From assembly GCA_947177115.1 (NCBI GenBank), contig CAMWTG010000159.1, positions 1 through 6,555 of the forward strand: a DNA stretch of 6,555 nt, in the 5' to 3' direction. Of the stretch, positions 1 through 6,306 are shown one piece after another. This DNA is from an uncultured Clostridia bacterium. GTDB lineage: Bacteria > Bacillota > Clostridia > Oscillospirales > Oscillospiraceae. The notes under the pieces are model-generated. The model searched no databases, was not told the origin of the DNA, and saw only the letters and a program-made list of their open reading frames with translations. Position 1 is the first letter of the stretch, and the number at the start of each line of letters is the position of its first letter. The position numbers and the translations under genes were made by a program.

Positions 1-1
1 C

Positions 2-1357
2 GCGGCCATCCGCGCACGGTCCTGCCTCTCCGCCTGCGGCGGCGGTGGCGGCGGAAGCAGTGCCGACGGCAAAGCCAAGTTGAAAGTGTTCTTCTTCGCC
101 AACGATCACGAAAAGGAAATTTTCCAGCAGATCATTGACAAGTTCAAGGCTGCCCATGAGGAAGAAATTTCCGACATCGAGTTCCAGATCACCACCCAGG
201 CTGAATATGCTACCACCCTGACCGGCATGATGACCGCAAACGATCTGCCGGACGTGTTCTATGTGGGCCCCGAGAGCGTCAAGAACTTTGTGGACAACGG
301 CTATCTGGCCGACCTGACCCCGCTGCTCACCGAGAAGGGCATCTCCACCGACGATCTGCCCCAGAACATCCTGAACGTCTATCGTTATGACGGCACCCAG
401 ACCGGTAGCGGCGACCTGTACGCTCTGCCCAAGGATCTGTCCACCTTTGCCTATGGCTACAACAAGGACGTGTTTGATGCCGCAGGCGTTCCCTATCCCG
501 ATCCCAACAAGCCCTACACCTATGACGAGTTCGTTGAGGTCTGCAAGAAGCTGACCATGGACACCAACGGCGATGGCGAGATCGATCAGTGGGGCGCCAG
601 CTTCGCTGACCTGTACATGCTCTATCCCTTCATCTGGTCCAACGGCGCCAGCTTCACATCTGAGGACGGCAAGACCATCACCATCAGCGATCCCAAGTTC
701 GTGGAAGCCCTGCAGAAGTACCTCGACCTGACCCTGGTGCATCAGGTCACTCCTACCGTGGACCAGGATACCGCCCTCGGGCCCTATCAGCGCTGGATCG
801 CCGGCCAGACCGGTTTCTACGCTGCCGCTACCTGGGACGTGGCCTCCTTCATGGACCCCGAGACCTTCCCCTATAACTGGGATCTGTGCTATTATCCCAC
901 TCTGTCCACCGGCGTTTCCTATACCTGGTCCGGCACCGTTGGCTTCTGCGTCAGCGCGACCAGCGAGCATAAGGATCTGGCTACGGAGCTGGCCAGCTAC
1001 CTGTCCACCGATGCGGAAGGCCAGAAGGAGCTGTCCGGCATGGGCGAGACCGTCAGCGTCCAGCTGCCTAACCCCCTCTCCCTCCAGGAGGAGTTCAAGC
1101 AGAGAGTGGCCGACGGCACGATGAGCTATCCCTCCAACGTGGATGTTATGTTCAACTACCTCAACGGCACCGATTATGCGCAGACCCGCATGACCGAGCC
1201 CACTTACACGCCCAACAGCCAGTGGATCGACATGTTCTGGGAGCAGCTGACCGATGTGAAGGCTGGCCGGCGCGACATCAACGAGTTCATTGCCTCCATC
1301 GAGCCTGAGATGCAGGCGGCCCTGGACAAGGCATGGGAAACTGCCAACGCGGGCTGA
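2..1357 (+). CDS. Extracellular sugar-binding lipoprotein of a CUT1 ABC importer (5' partial)
   Basis: Substrate-binding protein of family 1 (SBP_bac_1 type), which would capture an oligosaccharide outside the membrane and deliver it to the two permeases downstream. The frame is open from base 2 to the TGA at 1355-1357, giving 451 codons. A lipobox-like LSAC, with Cys at bases 35-37, is followed by a Gly/Ser linker and then the beta-strand KVFFFAND that starts the mature fold. The family-typical stretch NDLPDVFYVGPESVKNF, followed by a GYLADLTPLL segment, lies near bases 239-325. A DTNGDGEIDQWG loop at 560-595 looks like an EF-hand-type calcium site, common in these proteins. About 440 residues after the Cys fits the usual length (B. 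subtilis AraN is similar). A TTG at 80 is not the start, because it would remove the lipobox and linker. The residues before the lipobox (AAIRARSC) are poorly hydrophobic, so the true 5' end is uncertain. Binding-protein identity is very likely; the sugar is unproven. Confidence 0.93.
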   Translation, partial: AAIRARSCLSACGGGGGGSSADGKAKLKVFFFANDHEKEIFQQIIDKFKAAHEEEISDIEFQITTQAEYATTLTGMMTANDLPDVFYVGPESVKNFVDNGYLADLTPLLTEKGISTDDLPQNILNVYRYDGTQTGSGDLYALPKDLSTFAYGYNKDVFDAAGVPYPDPNKPYTYDEFVEVCKKLTMDTNGDGEIDQWGASFADLYMLYPFIWSNGASFTSEDGKTITISDPKFVEALQKYLDLTLVHQVTPTVDQDTALGPYQRWIAGQTGFYAAATWDVASFMDPETFPYNWDLCYYPTLSTGVSYTWSGTVGFCVSATSEHKDLATELASYLSTDAEGQKELSGMGETVSVQLPNPLSLQEEFKQRVADGTMSYPSNVDVMFNYLNGTDYAQTRMTEPTYTPNSQWIDMFWEQLTDVKAGRRDINEFIASIEPEMQAALDKAWETANAG

Positions 1358-1373
1358 TCGAAGCTTTCGCGCA

Positions 1374-1435
1374 CCGCTTGATGCGGAGTTCCGCGCGGCC
1401 TTAAGGCCGCCGTCTGACGGAATCCTTCCGTCAGA
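1374..1435 (+). repeat. Cluster of inverted repeats after the binding-protein gene
   Basis: Several hairpins lie end to end. GCGG at 1383-1386 can pair either with CCGC at 1374-1377 or with CCGC at 1391-1394, so those two forms exclude each other. GCGGCCTTAAGGCCGC at 1395-1410 is a perfect 16-base palindrome. A perfect 9-bp stem (1413-1421 with 1427-1435, loop ATCCT) follows. None has a run of T behind it, so they are not textbook terminators. In the family of binding-protein operons, hairpins at this place (for example the REP elements between E. coli malE and malF) stabilise the upstream mRNA and lower expression of the permeases. That role here is inference. Confidence 0.7.
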
Positions 1436-1466
1436 ACGGGCTTTGTCCCTACACATCAACTGAACT

Positions 1467-1502
1467 GCGGCCGGCCGGACCCGCAGGGGGCCGGCCGGCT
1501 GT
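1467..1502 (+). terminator. GC-rich hairpin before the permease genes, possible partial terminator
   Basis: Nine bases, GCCGGCCGG at 1470-1478, pair perfectly with CCGGCCGGC at 1491-1499, and the stem extends to about 12 pairs (1467-1502) with G-T wobbles. The loop itself holds a small CCC/GGG pairing (1480-1482 with 1486-1488). Only a short T run (GTTTATC, 1501-1507) follows, so termination is probably partial. The ribosome binding site of the first permease starts six bases downstream and is not part of the stem. No separate promoter is visible in 1358-1524, which suggests the permeases depend on read-through or transcript processing. Confidence 0.45.
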
Positions 1503-1524
1503 TTATCAAGGGGGAGATATTATT

Positions 1525-2463
1525 ATGGCAGCTACTACCGCGACAAGACCCGCAAAGACCAGTAAGCCAAACATGAGCCGGATGGCGCTGCAGGAGCAGC
1601 GTTGGGGCCGCCTTTTCGTGGCGGCGCCGTTTATCGGCTTCTGCCTGTTCAGCGCGTTCCCCATTGTGTTCGCCTTTGTGGCCAGCCTGTCCAACTGGAC
1701 GGGCACCAACAGCATTTTTGCCAACCTCAATGGGTTCAGCAACTATATTGAGCTTTTTACCGATTCCCGCTTCTGGATGACCGTGGGCACCACCATCATC
1801 TATATGATCGGCATCCCCGTGGGTATGATCCTGGGCCTTTTGATCGCTACGGCCATGAACCGGAAGATCCCCGGCGTGAAGATCCTGCGCACCATGTACT
1901 ACGTGCCGGTGGTCTCGTCCCTGGTGGCGGTGGCCATCCTGTGGACCTGGGTGTTCAACTATGACTTCGGTCTTCTGAACACCATCATCCAGGCCATTTC
2001 TGGCAAACACGGCCCCAACTGGCTGGGCAACGAGTTCTGGGTCAAGGTGGCCATGATCATCTTCATGGTGTGGAAGGGCCTGGGCTCCTCCGTCATCCTG
2101 TACCTGTCCGGACTGCAGAACATCCCCAGGGATTATTACGAGGCCGCCACCATCGATGGTGCCAACGGCTGGCAGGCTTTCCGCAATATCACGATCCCTC
2201 TGGTGTCCCCGGTCACGTTCTATCTGCTGATCACCGGCATCATCGGCGGTTTCCAGGTGTTCGTTGAGGTCTCCGTCATGGTGACCAACGGCGGTCTGAA
2301 CTACTCCGCCGCCACCGTGGTCTACTATCTGTGGGATACGGCGTTCAAGCACCAGCGGATGGGCTACGGCTCCGCCATGGCCTTTATCCTCGCCATCATC
2401 ATCTTTATCGTGACCGCCATCAACTTCAAGGGTCAGGATAAATGGGTCAAGACCATCGATTAA
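1525..2463 (+). CDS. Carbohydrate ABC transporter permease, MalF/AraP type
   Basis: One of the two membrane subunits of a CUT1 sugar importer. The 312-residue protein has six likely membrane segments at about residues 31-53, 86-110, 122-145, 172-195, 226-250 and 281-301, preceded by a short basic cytoplasmic tail. The EAA loop, which docks on the ATPase, is clear at residues 206-226 (EAATIDGANGWQAFRNITIP). The length matches the family (B. subtilis AraP is close to 313). The ATG at 1525 is supported by AAGGGGGAG at 1508-1516, eight bases upstream. The second permease follows 15 bases after the stop, so the two are co-translated partners. Pairing with the upstream binding protein and downstream GH43 enzymes suggests a pentose oligosaccharide as cargo, which is inference. 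Family assignment is secure. Confidence 0.96.
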   Translation: MAATTATRPAKTSKPNMSRMALQEQRWGRLFVAAPFIGFCLFSAFPIVFAFVASLSNWTGTNSIFANLNGFSNYIELFTDSRFWMTVGTTIIYMIGIPVGMILGLLIATAMNRKIPGVKILRTMYYVPVVSSLVAVAILWTWVFNYDFGLLNTIIQAISGKHGPNWLGNEFWVKVAMIIFMVWKGLGSSVILYLSGLQNIPRDYYEAATIDGANGWQAFRNITIPLVSPVTFYLLITGIIGGFQVFVEVSVMVTNGGLNYSAATVVYYLWDTAFKHQRMGYGSAMAFILAIIIFIVTAINFKGQDKWVKTID

Positions 2464-2478
2464 GGAGGGGAATGTAAT

Positions 2479-3345
2479 ATGGCAGCGAAAATTTCAAGCG
2501 GCGGCGTGCAATCCAAGGGCAGCCGCGCCCTGGACAAGGTCCTCTTTGTAGTGCTGGCTCTGGGCGCTGTGGTCATGGTGTTCCCTCTGTTTTACATGAT
2601 CATGTGCTCCTTTATGACCAAGAACCAGATCCTTTCCGCGAACTTCTCCGTTATCCCGAACCCGTGGAAGGGCGGCATGTACTCCGAGGTGCTCCATAAG
2701 GGCCTGTTCCTCAGCGGTATCCGGAACAGCCTGACCGTGGCCCTCCCGGTGCTGGTGGTGGGCGGCTTCACGTCCTCCCTGGCGGCGTTCTCCTTTGCAA
2801 AGCTGAAGTTCAAGGGCCGGGAGCAGATGTTCCTGGCGCTGCTGGCCACGATGATGATCCCCTTCGCGGTGGTCATGATTCCCCAGTACGTCATGTTCAC
2901 CAAGCTGGGGTGGACCAACGGCCTGCTGCCCCTGATCATCCCGGGCCTGTTCGGCAACGTGAGCATCATCTTCTTCCTGCGCCAGAACCTCAGCAGCATC
3001 CCCAACGACATGGTGGACGCGGCGAAGATCGATGGGTGTACCTTCTTCCAGATCTATTACAAGGTGTTTCTGCCGATGATGAAGGGCGCCCTCATGACCC
3101 AGATCATCCTGTGGTTCATGGGCATCTGGAACGACTACCTGGCTCCCACCATCTTCGTCCAGAGCGAGAAGTGGTACACCCTGCAGGTGGTCATCCGCTC
3201 CTTCAACGACCAGTACGCCGTGAACAGCAACTATCCCCTGATCATGGCGGCCAGCGTGATCGCCATGCTGCCCACCCTGCTGCTGTTCTTCTTCTTCCAG
3301 CGCTATATTATCGAGTCCATGGCGCTCTCCGGCGTGAAGGGCTGA
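2479..3345 (+). CDS. Carbohydrate ABC transporter permease, MalG/AraQ type
   Basis: Second membrane subunit of the same CUT1 importer. The 288-residue protein has six likely membrane segments at about residues 20-45, 83-107, 117-140, 148-167, 203-224 and 253-275. The EAA-type loop lies at residues 180-199 (DAAKIDGCTFFQIYYKVFLP), with Asp in place of the usual Glu and Cys in place of the usual Ala after DG. The C-terminus, QRYIIESMALSGVKG, is the usual MalG-type ending. AGGAGGGG at 2463-2470 begins on the last base of the previous stop codon and sits eight bases before the ATG. No ATPase gene follows, as in B. subtilis araNPQ, where the shared ATPase MsmX is encoded elsewhere. The next gene starts four bases after the stop, implying one transcript and coupled translation. 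Confidence 0.96.
   Translation: MAAKISSGGVQSKGSRALDKVLFVVLALGAVVMVFPLFYMIMCSFMTKNQILSANFSVIPNPWKGGMYSEVLHKGLFLSGIRNSLTVALPVLVVGGFTSSLAAFSFAKLKFKGREQMFLALLATMMIPFAVVMIPQYVMFTKLGWTNGLLPLIIPGLFGNVSIIFFLRQNLSSIPNDMVDAAKIDGCTFFQIYYKVFLPMMKGALMTQIILWFMGIWNDYLAPTIFVQSEKWYTLQVVIRSFNDQYAVNSNYPLIMAASVIAMLPTLLLFFFFQRYIIESMALSGVKG
3336..3341 (+). promoter_or_regulatory. Ribosome binding site for the cytoplasmic GH43 gene
   Basis: GAAGGG lies inside the last codons of the upstream permease, eight bases before the ATG at 3350. A second in-frame ATG at 3356 would be 14 bases away, so 3350 is the better start. The placement inside the previous gene fits translational coupling. Confidence 0.6.
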
Positions 3346-3349
3346 TTCG

Positions 3350-4675
3350 ATGGATATGAGCGGCGTTCTGCGTTTGAACGATCCGGATGTGGAGAAGAAC
3401 CCGGCTTACGGGTCCCACGATCCGGGGATGATGTGGGATCCCCGCAGCCGGCTCTACTACTCCTACAGCACGGACAGCTATGCTCCCAGAGCGGGGCTGG
3501 GAAAAAAGGCCGGCATCCCGGTGCGGGTCAGCGAGGACCTGGTGCATTTCACCTACAAGGGGACCGTGCTGTCCCCCGCCGCCGTGCGGCAGGGCCGGGA
3601 CAACGGGGCGTACCCCGATACCAAGGGGTTCTGGGCTCCCTACGGGGAGTACGCGGGCGGCGAGTACCGTCTTTACTACTCCGCTACCAGGGATTTCGGA
3701 AGCTCGGAGTCCCGGATCTGGCTGGCGGTCTCAAAGGATCCCCTGGGACCATTTGAGAACCGGGGCGTGGTGGTGGACAGCTGGGGGACGGACGATTCCC
3801 TCCCCAACGCCATCGATCCCCATGTGCTCCATGCCGCCGGCGGCAGGGACTATCTGATCTACGGTTCCTTTTTCGGCGGGATCTACATGAAGGAGCTGTG
3901 CCCGGAGACCGGAATGCCCATTGACCCGGATCCCCATTTCCTGGGGCGGTGCGTTGCCCATAAGATGCCGCCTCCGGCCCTGGACGGGCCGGAGGGGCCG
4001 GCGGTCATGTACTGCCCTGAGACCGGATATTACTATCTGTTTCTCTCCTATGACTGGCTGGGGGACAGCTATGACATCCGGGTGGGCCGGTCCAGGGAGC
4101 CAATGGGACCCTATCTGGACTATGAGGGCCGGGATCTGGCCGGAGCGTCCCTGGGGCTGAAGCTGGCGAACAGCTACATCTTCCGGGCCAAGGCCCCCCG
4201 GGTGAAAAAGGGGGGCGGCTGGAGCTGGGGCGGCCTGCGGGGACCGGGGCACGGCGTGCCCTTCCACGATCCGGCCACAGGGCGGTACTTCTTCGTCCAC
4301 CACATCCGGGACGGAAACCCCAAGGACCGGCGGTACGATCCCGTCTTCGACCGGCACAGCTACCGGCATCACTACATGATGATCCGGCCCATGTTCTTTG
4401 TGGACGGCTGGCCGGTGCTGGGCCCCGAGCCCTTTCAGGGCGAGACCATGGAGGCGGTGGCGCCGCCTGACGGAGAGATGTGGGAGCTCATCGTTCTGGA
4501 TGACCGGGACAACAAGATGAAGACCTCCGGCAACGTCAGGCTGGCTGCGGACGGTGCGCTGCTGGGCCGGGGCATCTGCTACCGCTGCACCGACTTCGAA
4601 AACGGCGGGGAGACGCTGGCGTTCACGGGCATTGATGAATTCGGCCAGGCCTGCTGGGGAAAACTGACCAAATAA
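3350..4675 (+). CDS. Cytoplasmic glycoside hydrolase family 43 protein (arabinanase/arabinosidase/xylosidase type)
   Basis: A 441-residue GH43 five-bladed beta-propeller enzyme, expected to cleave arabinose- or xylose-containing oligosaccharides by inversion. The three expected acidic residues are visible: Asp24 in HDPG (general base), Asp156 in NAIDPHV (pKa-tuning Asp) and Glu215 in PEGP (general acid). GPGHG at 298-302 matches the conserved His segment that holds a metal ion in arabinanase-like members. There is no signal peptide or lipobox, so it should act in the cytoplasm on sugars imported by the permeases just upstream, four bases away. Residues about 370-441 resemble the C-terminal barrel of the second GH43 enzyme in this window but lack roughly 26 internal residues. 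A His/Arg-rich insertion sits at about 322-342. Arg codons are mainly CGG, unlike the binding-protein gene. Family is secure; exact activity (exo-arabinosidase, endo-arabinanase or beta-xylosidase) cannot be told from sequence alone. Confidence 0.92.
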   Translation: MDMSGVLRLNDPDVEKNPAYGSHDPGMMWDPRSRLYYSYSTDSYAPRAGLGKKAGIPVRVSEDLVHFTYKGTVLSPAAVRQGRDNGAYPDTKGFWAPYGEYAGGEYRLYYSATRDFGSSESRIWLAVSKDPLGPFENRGVVVDSWGTDDSLPNAIDPHVLHAAGGRDYLIYGSFFGGIYMKELCPETGMPIDPDPHFLGRCVAHKMPPPALDGPEGPAVMYCPETGYYYLFLSYDWLGDSYDIRVGRSREPMGPYLDYEGRDLAGASLGLKLANSYIFRAKAPRVKKGGGWSWGGLRGPGHGVPFHDPATGRYFFVHHIRDGNPKDRRYDPVFDRHSYRHHYMMIRPMFFVDGWPVLGPEPFQGETMEAVAPPDGEMWELIVLDDRDNKMKTSGNVRLAADGALLGRGICYRCTDFENGGETLAFTGIDEFGQACWGKLTK

Positions 4676-4683
4676 CGATCCTG

Positions 4684-4731
4684 GGGACCTGTGGTCCCTG
4701 CAAGGGGTTGGGGCGTGCCCCCAACCCCTTT
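4684..4731 (+). terminator. Two hairpins, the second a likely Rho-independent terminator
   Basis: A 6-bp hairpin (GGGACC 4684-4689 with GGTCCC 4693-4698, loop TGT) is followed by a perfect 12-bp stem, AAGGGGTTGGGG at 4702-4713 with its complement at 4719-4730, loop CGTGC. The T run is short (4729-4731, then ATC), so termination may be incomplete. No clear promoter lies between it and the next gene, whose ribosome binding site starts six bases further on. Partial attenuation of the last gene of the operon is one reading. Confidence 0.6.
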
Positions 4732-4736
4732 ATCAG

Positions 4737-4745
4737 AAAGGAGGA
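4737..4745 (+). promoter_or_regulatory. Ribosome binding site that fixes the start of the GH43 lipoprotein
   Basis: AAAGGAGGA is a near-perfect Shine-Dalgarno sequence eight bases before the ATG at 4754. It shows that the longer open frame beginning with GTG at 4691 is not used; that extension would read through the terminator hairpin and put about 21 non-signal residues before the signal peptide. Confidence 0.85.
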
Positions 4746-4753
4746 AGATCCTT

Positions 4754-6223
4754 ATGCCCCGCAAAACCAGAATACTGGCGCTGTGCTGCCTGCTGGCGCT
4801 TCTGGCTGTCTCCTGCGGACAGAAGGAGAAGCTGCAGAGCGAGACGCCGGTGGAGCATACCTTTAAGAATGTATCCGTTCATGATCCTGCCATTATCCAG
4901 GGGGATGACGGAGACTACTACATTTTCGGTTCCCATCTGGCGGTAGCGAAAACCAGCGACCTGATGAACTGGGAATATATCAACGACAAAATGAAGGCGC
5001 ACAGCAGTGTGATCCCTGATGTGTACACCGTCATGGCGGACGCCTTTGCATGGAGCCAGAGCGATACCTTCTGGGCGCCTGATGTTATCAAGCTCCAGAA
5101 CGGCAAATACTGCATGTTCTACTGCAACTGCAAGGGCGATGAGCCCCAGTCCTGCATCGGCATCGCCTACGCCGACAGTGTGGAGGGGCCCTATGAGAAC
5201 CAGGGGCTGTTTCTGTATTCCGGCGATGGCGCCTATGAGATGAACGGCTTTGAGGGCTTCTATCAGCCCACCAGGGACCCCAATGCGGTGGACCCCTGCG
5301 TGTTTTATGATCCCGATGGGCGGCTGTGGATGATCTACGGCTCCTACTCCGGCGGCATCTTCGCTAAGGAGATGGACCCGGTCACCGGCATGCCCCTGGA
5401 GATGGAGGGTTACGGCACCAAGCTGCTGGGCGGCAACCATCTGCGGATCGAGGCTCCCTATGTGATCTACAACCCGGATACCGGGTACTACTATATGTTC
5501 CTCTCCTTCGGCGGACTGGACTCCAATGGGGGATACAATGTGCGTGTGATCCGGTCGGAAAATCCCGATGGTCCCTACTACGATTCCATGGGCCAGGAGA
5601 TGACCAAGTGTAAGGGCCCCACCGGATCCTCCTTCAACGATTCCGCCGCAGCCCTCTACGGCGTGAAGCTGATGGGCGGCTATAAGTTCCTCTGGCAGGA
5701 GGGCGAGTTGGGCGAGAACCGGAAGGGGTTCCTCTCTCCCGGGCATAACTCCTGCCTGTACGATGAGGAGACAGGCAAGTACTTTATGATCCACCACACC
5801 CGGTTTGAAAACAGCGGGGAGACCCATGAGATCCGGGTCCGTCAGATGTTCTTCAACGCCGATGGCTGGCCGGTGCTGGCCCCCTACCGCTACGTGGGGG
5901 AGACCGCCGGAGCGGTGACGGCGGAGGAGATCCCAGGGACCTATAAGCTCATCAACCACGGCCGGGCGATCACCGACCAGATGAGCGAGTCTGTCAACAT
6001 CACCCTGTCCAAGGACGGCAAGATCACCGGCGAGGACATGGAGGAGGGCAGCTGGACCCTGACCGGGGACAACCAGGCGGAGCTGACCATCGATGGGAAG
6101 ACCTATACCGGCCTGTTCCTGGTCCAGTGGGATGAGGACGGGCAGAAGGACGTCATGACCTTCACCGCGCTGAACGATGAGACCGGCATCTGTGTGTGGG
6201 GCAGCGGCGTCAACGCCCGGTAA
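4754..6223 (+). CDS. Surface lipoprotein glycoside hydrolase family 43, likely endo-arabinanase type
   Basis: A 489-residue enzyme exported and lipid-anchored outside the membrane. Residues 1-20 form a signal peptide (basic start, then a Leu/Ala/Cys-rich core) ending in AVSC, with Cys21 as the lipidation site. The GH43 propeller shows Asp44 in VHDPAI (general base), WAPDV at 107-111, Asp180 in NAVDPCV and Glu233 in RIEAPYV (general acid). PGHNS at 329-333 is the metal-binding His segment of arabinanase-like members. About residues 390-487 form a C-terminal beta-barrel-type domain ending near ICVWGSG, like the extra domain of B. subtilis Abn2/AbnB. It shares blocks such as TGMP, PDTGYYYMFLS and DGWPVLAP with the cytoplasmic GH43 enzyme upstream, so the two are paralogues. 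Its place after the transporter suggests it supplies the oligosaccharides. Beta-xylosidase or another GH43 activity remains possible. Confidence 0.92.
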   Translation: MPRKTRILALCCLLALLAVSCGQKEKLQSETPVEHTFKNVSVHDPAIIQGDDGDYYIFGSHLAVAKTSDLMNWEYINDKMKAHSSVIPDVYTVMADAFAWSQSDTFWAPDVIKLQNGKYCMFYCNCKGDEPQSCIGIAYADSVEGPYENQGLFLYSGDGAYEMNGFEGFYQPTRDPNAVDPCVFYDPDGRLWMIYGSYSGGIFAKEMDPVTGMPLEMEGYGTKLLGGNHLRIEAPYVIYNPDTGYYYMFLSFGGLDSNGGYNVRVIRSENPDGPYYDSMGQEMTKCKGPTGSSFNDSAAALYGVKLMGGYKFLWQEGELGENRKGFLSPGHNSCLYDEETGKYFMIHHTRFENSGETHEIRVRQMFFNADGWPVLAPYRYVGETAGAVTAEEIPGTYKLINHGRAITDQMSESVNITLSKDGKITGEDMEEGSWTLTGDNQAELTIDGKTYTGLFLVQWDEDGQKDVMTFTALNDETGICVWGSGVNAR

Positions 6224-6240
6224 AGGCAGGAAATTTCGGG

Positions 6241-6269
6241 TTGCATGAAATGCGGCCGCGTGCTACAAT
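6241..6269 (+). promoter_or_regulatory. Sigma-A type promoter with extended -10
   Basis: TTGCAT at 6241-6246 and TACAAT at 6264-6269 are separated by 17 bases, the preferred spacing for the housekeeping sigma factor. TGC directly before TACAAT supplies the extended -10 TGn motif. A transcript would start near 6276 and give a leader of about 30 bases before the TTG start at 6307. The palindrome GCGGCCGC (6252-6259) lies in the spacer, but there is no evidence that it is an operator. No terminator hairpin separates the preceding GH43 gene, so read-through could also supply transcript. Confidence 0.72.
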
Positions 6270-6290
6270 GAGCGGCGAAAAAGATTCCGA

Positions 6291-6300
6291 AAAGGAGAGG
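6291..6300 (+). promoter_or_regulatory. Ribosome binding site for the histidine phosphatase (TTG start)
   Basis: AAAGGAGAGG sits six bases before the TTG at 6307. No ATG or GTG in this frame lies between the site and the conserved RHG motif except the GTG six codons in (6322), which would cut off the first beta-strand, so the TTG start is preferred. Confidence 0.75.
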
Positions 6301-6306
6301 ATCGTT

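Noticed and set aside
80..82. TTG as the start of the binding protein
   Set aside because: The frame stays open upstream and contains a lipobox and Gly/Ser linker, and there is no good ribosome binding site before it.
560..595. DTNGDGEIDQWG as a dockerin repeat and sign of a cellulosome link
   Set aside because: Only one copy is present, inside a binding-protein fold where single EF-hand-like loops are common.
1379..1407. Possible promoter (TTGATG ... TAAGGC) in the gap before the permeases
   Set aside because: The -10 match is poor and it lies within hairpin-forming sequence; not convincing.
1456..2352. Antisense open frame of 298 codons over the first permease
   Set aside because: Low-complexity His/Asp/Gly-rich translation with no recognisable domain; the sense strand encodes a complete permease with an EAA loop.
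3731..4372. Antisense open frame of 213 codons over the cytoplasmic GH43 gene
   Set aside because: Pro/Val-rich shadow with no motif, fully inside a well-supported sense gene.
4691..4753. Upstream GTG start that would lengthen the GH43 lipoprotein
   Set aside because: The extension runs through the terminator hairpin and the Shine-Dalgarno sequence and would displace the signal peptide from the N-terminus.
4733..5959. Long antisense open frame of 408 codons across the lipoprotein GH43 gene
   Set aside because: It is a shadow caused by GC-rich codon structure. Its translation is rich in Val, Gly, His and Ile without any family motif, and the sense frame has full GH43 signatures and a ribosome binding site.
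6252..6259. GCGGCCGC palindrome in the promoter spacer as an operator
   Set aside because: Only eight bases, likely by chance in GC-rich DNA, with no second copy in the window at a promoter.
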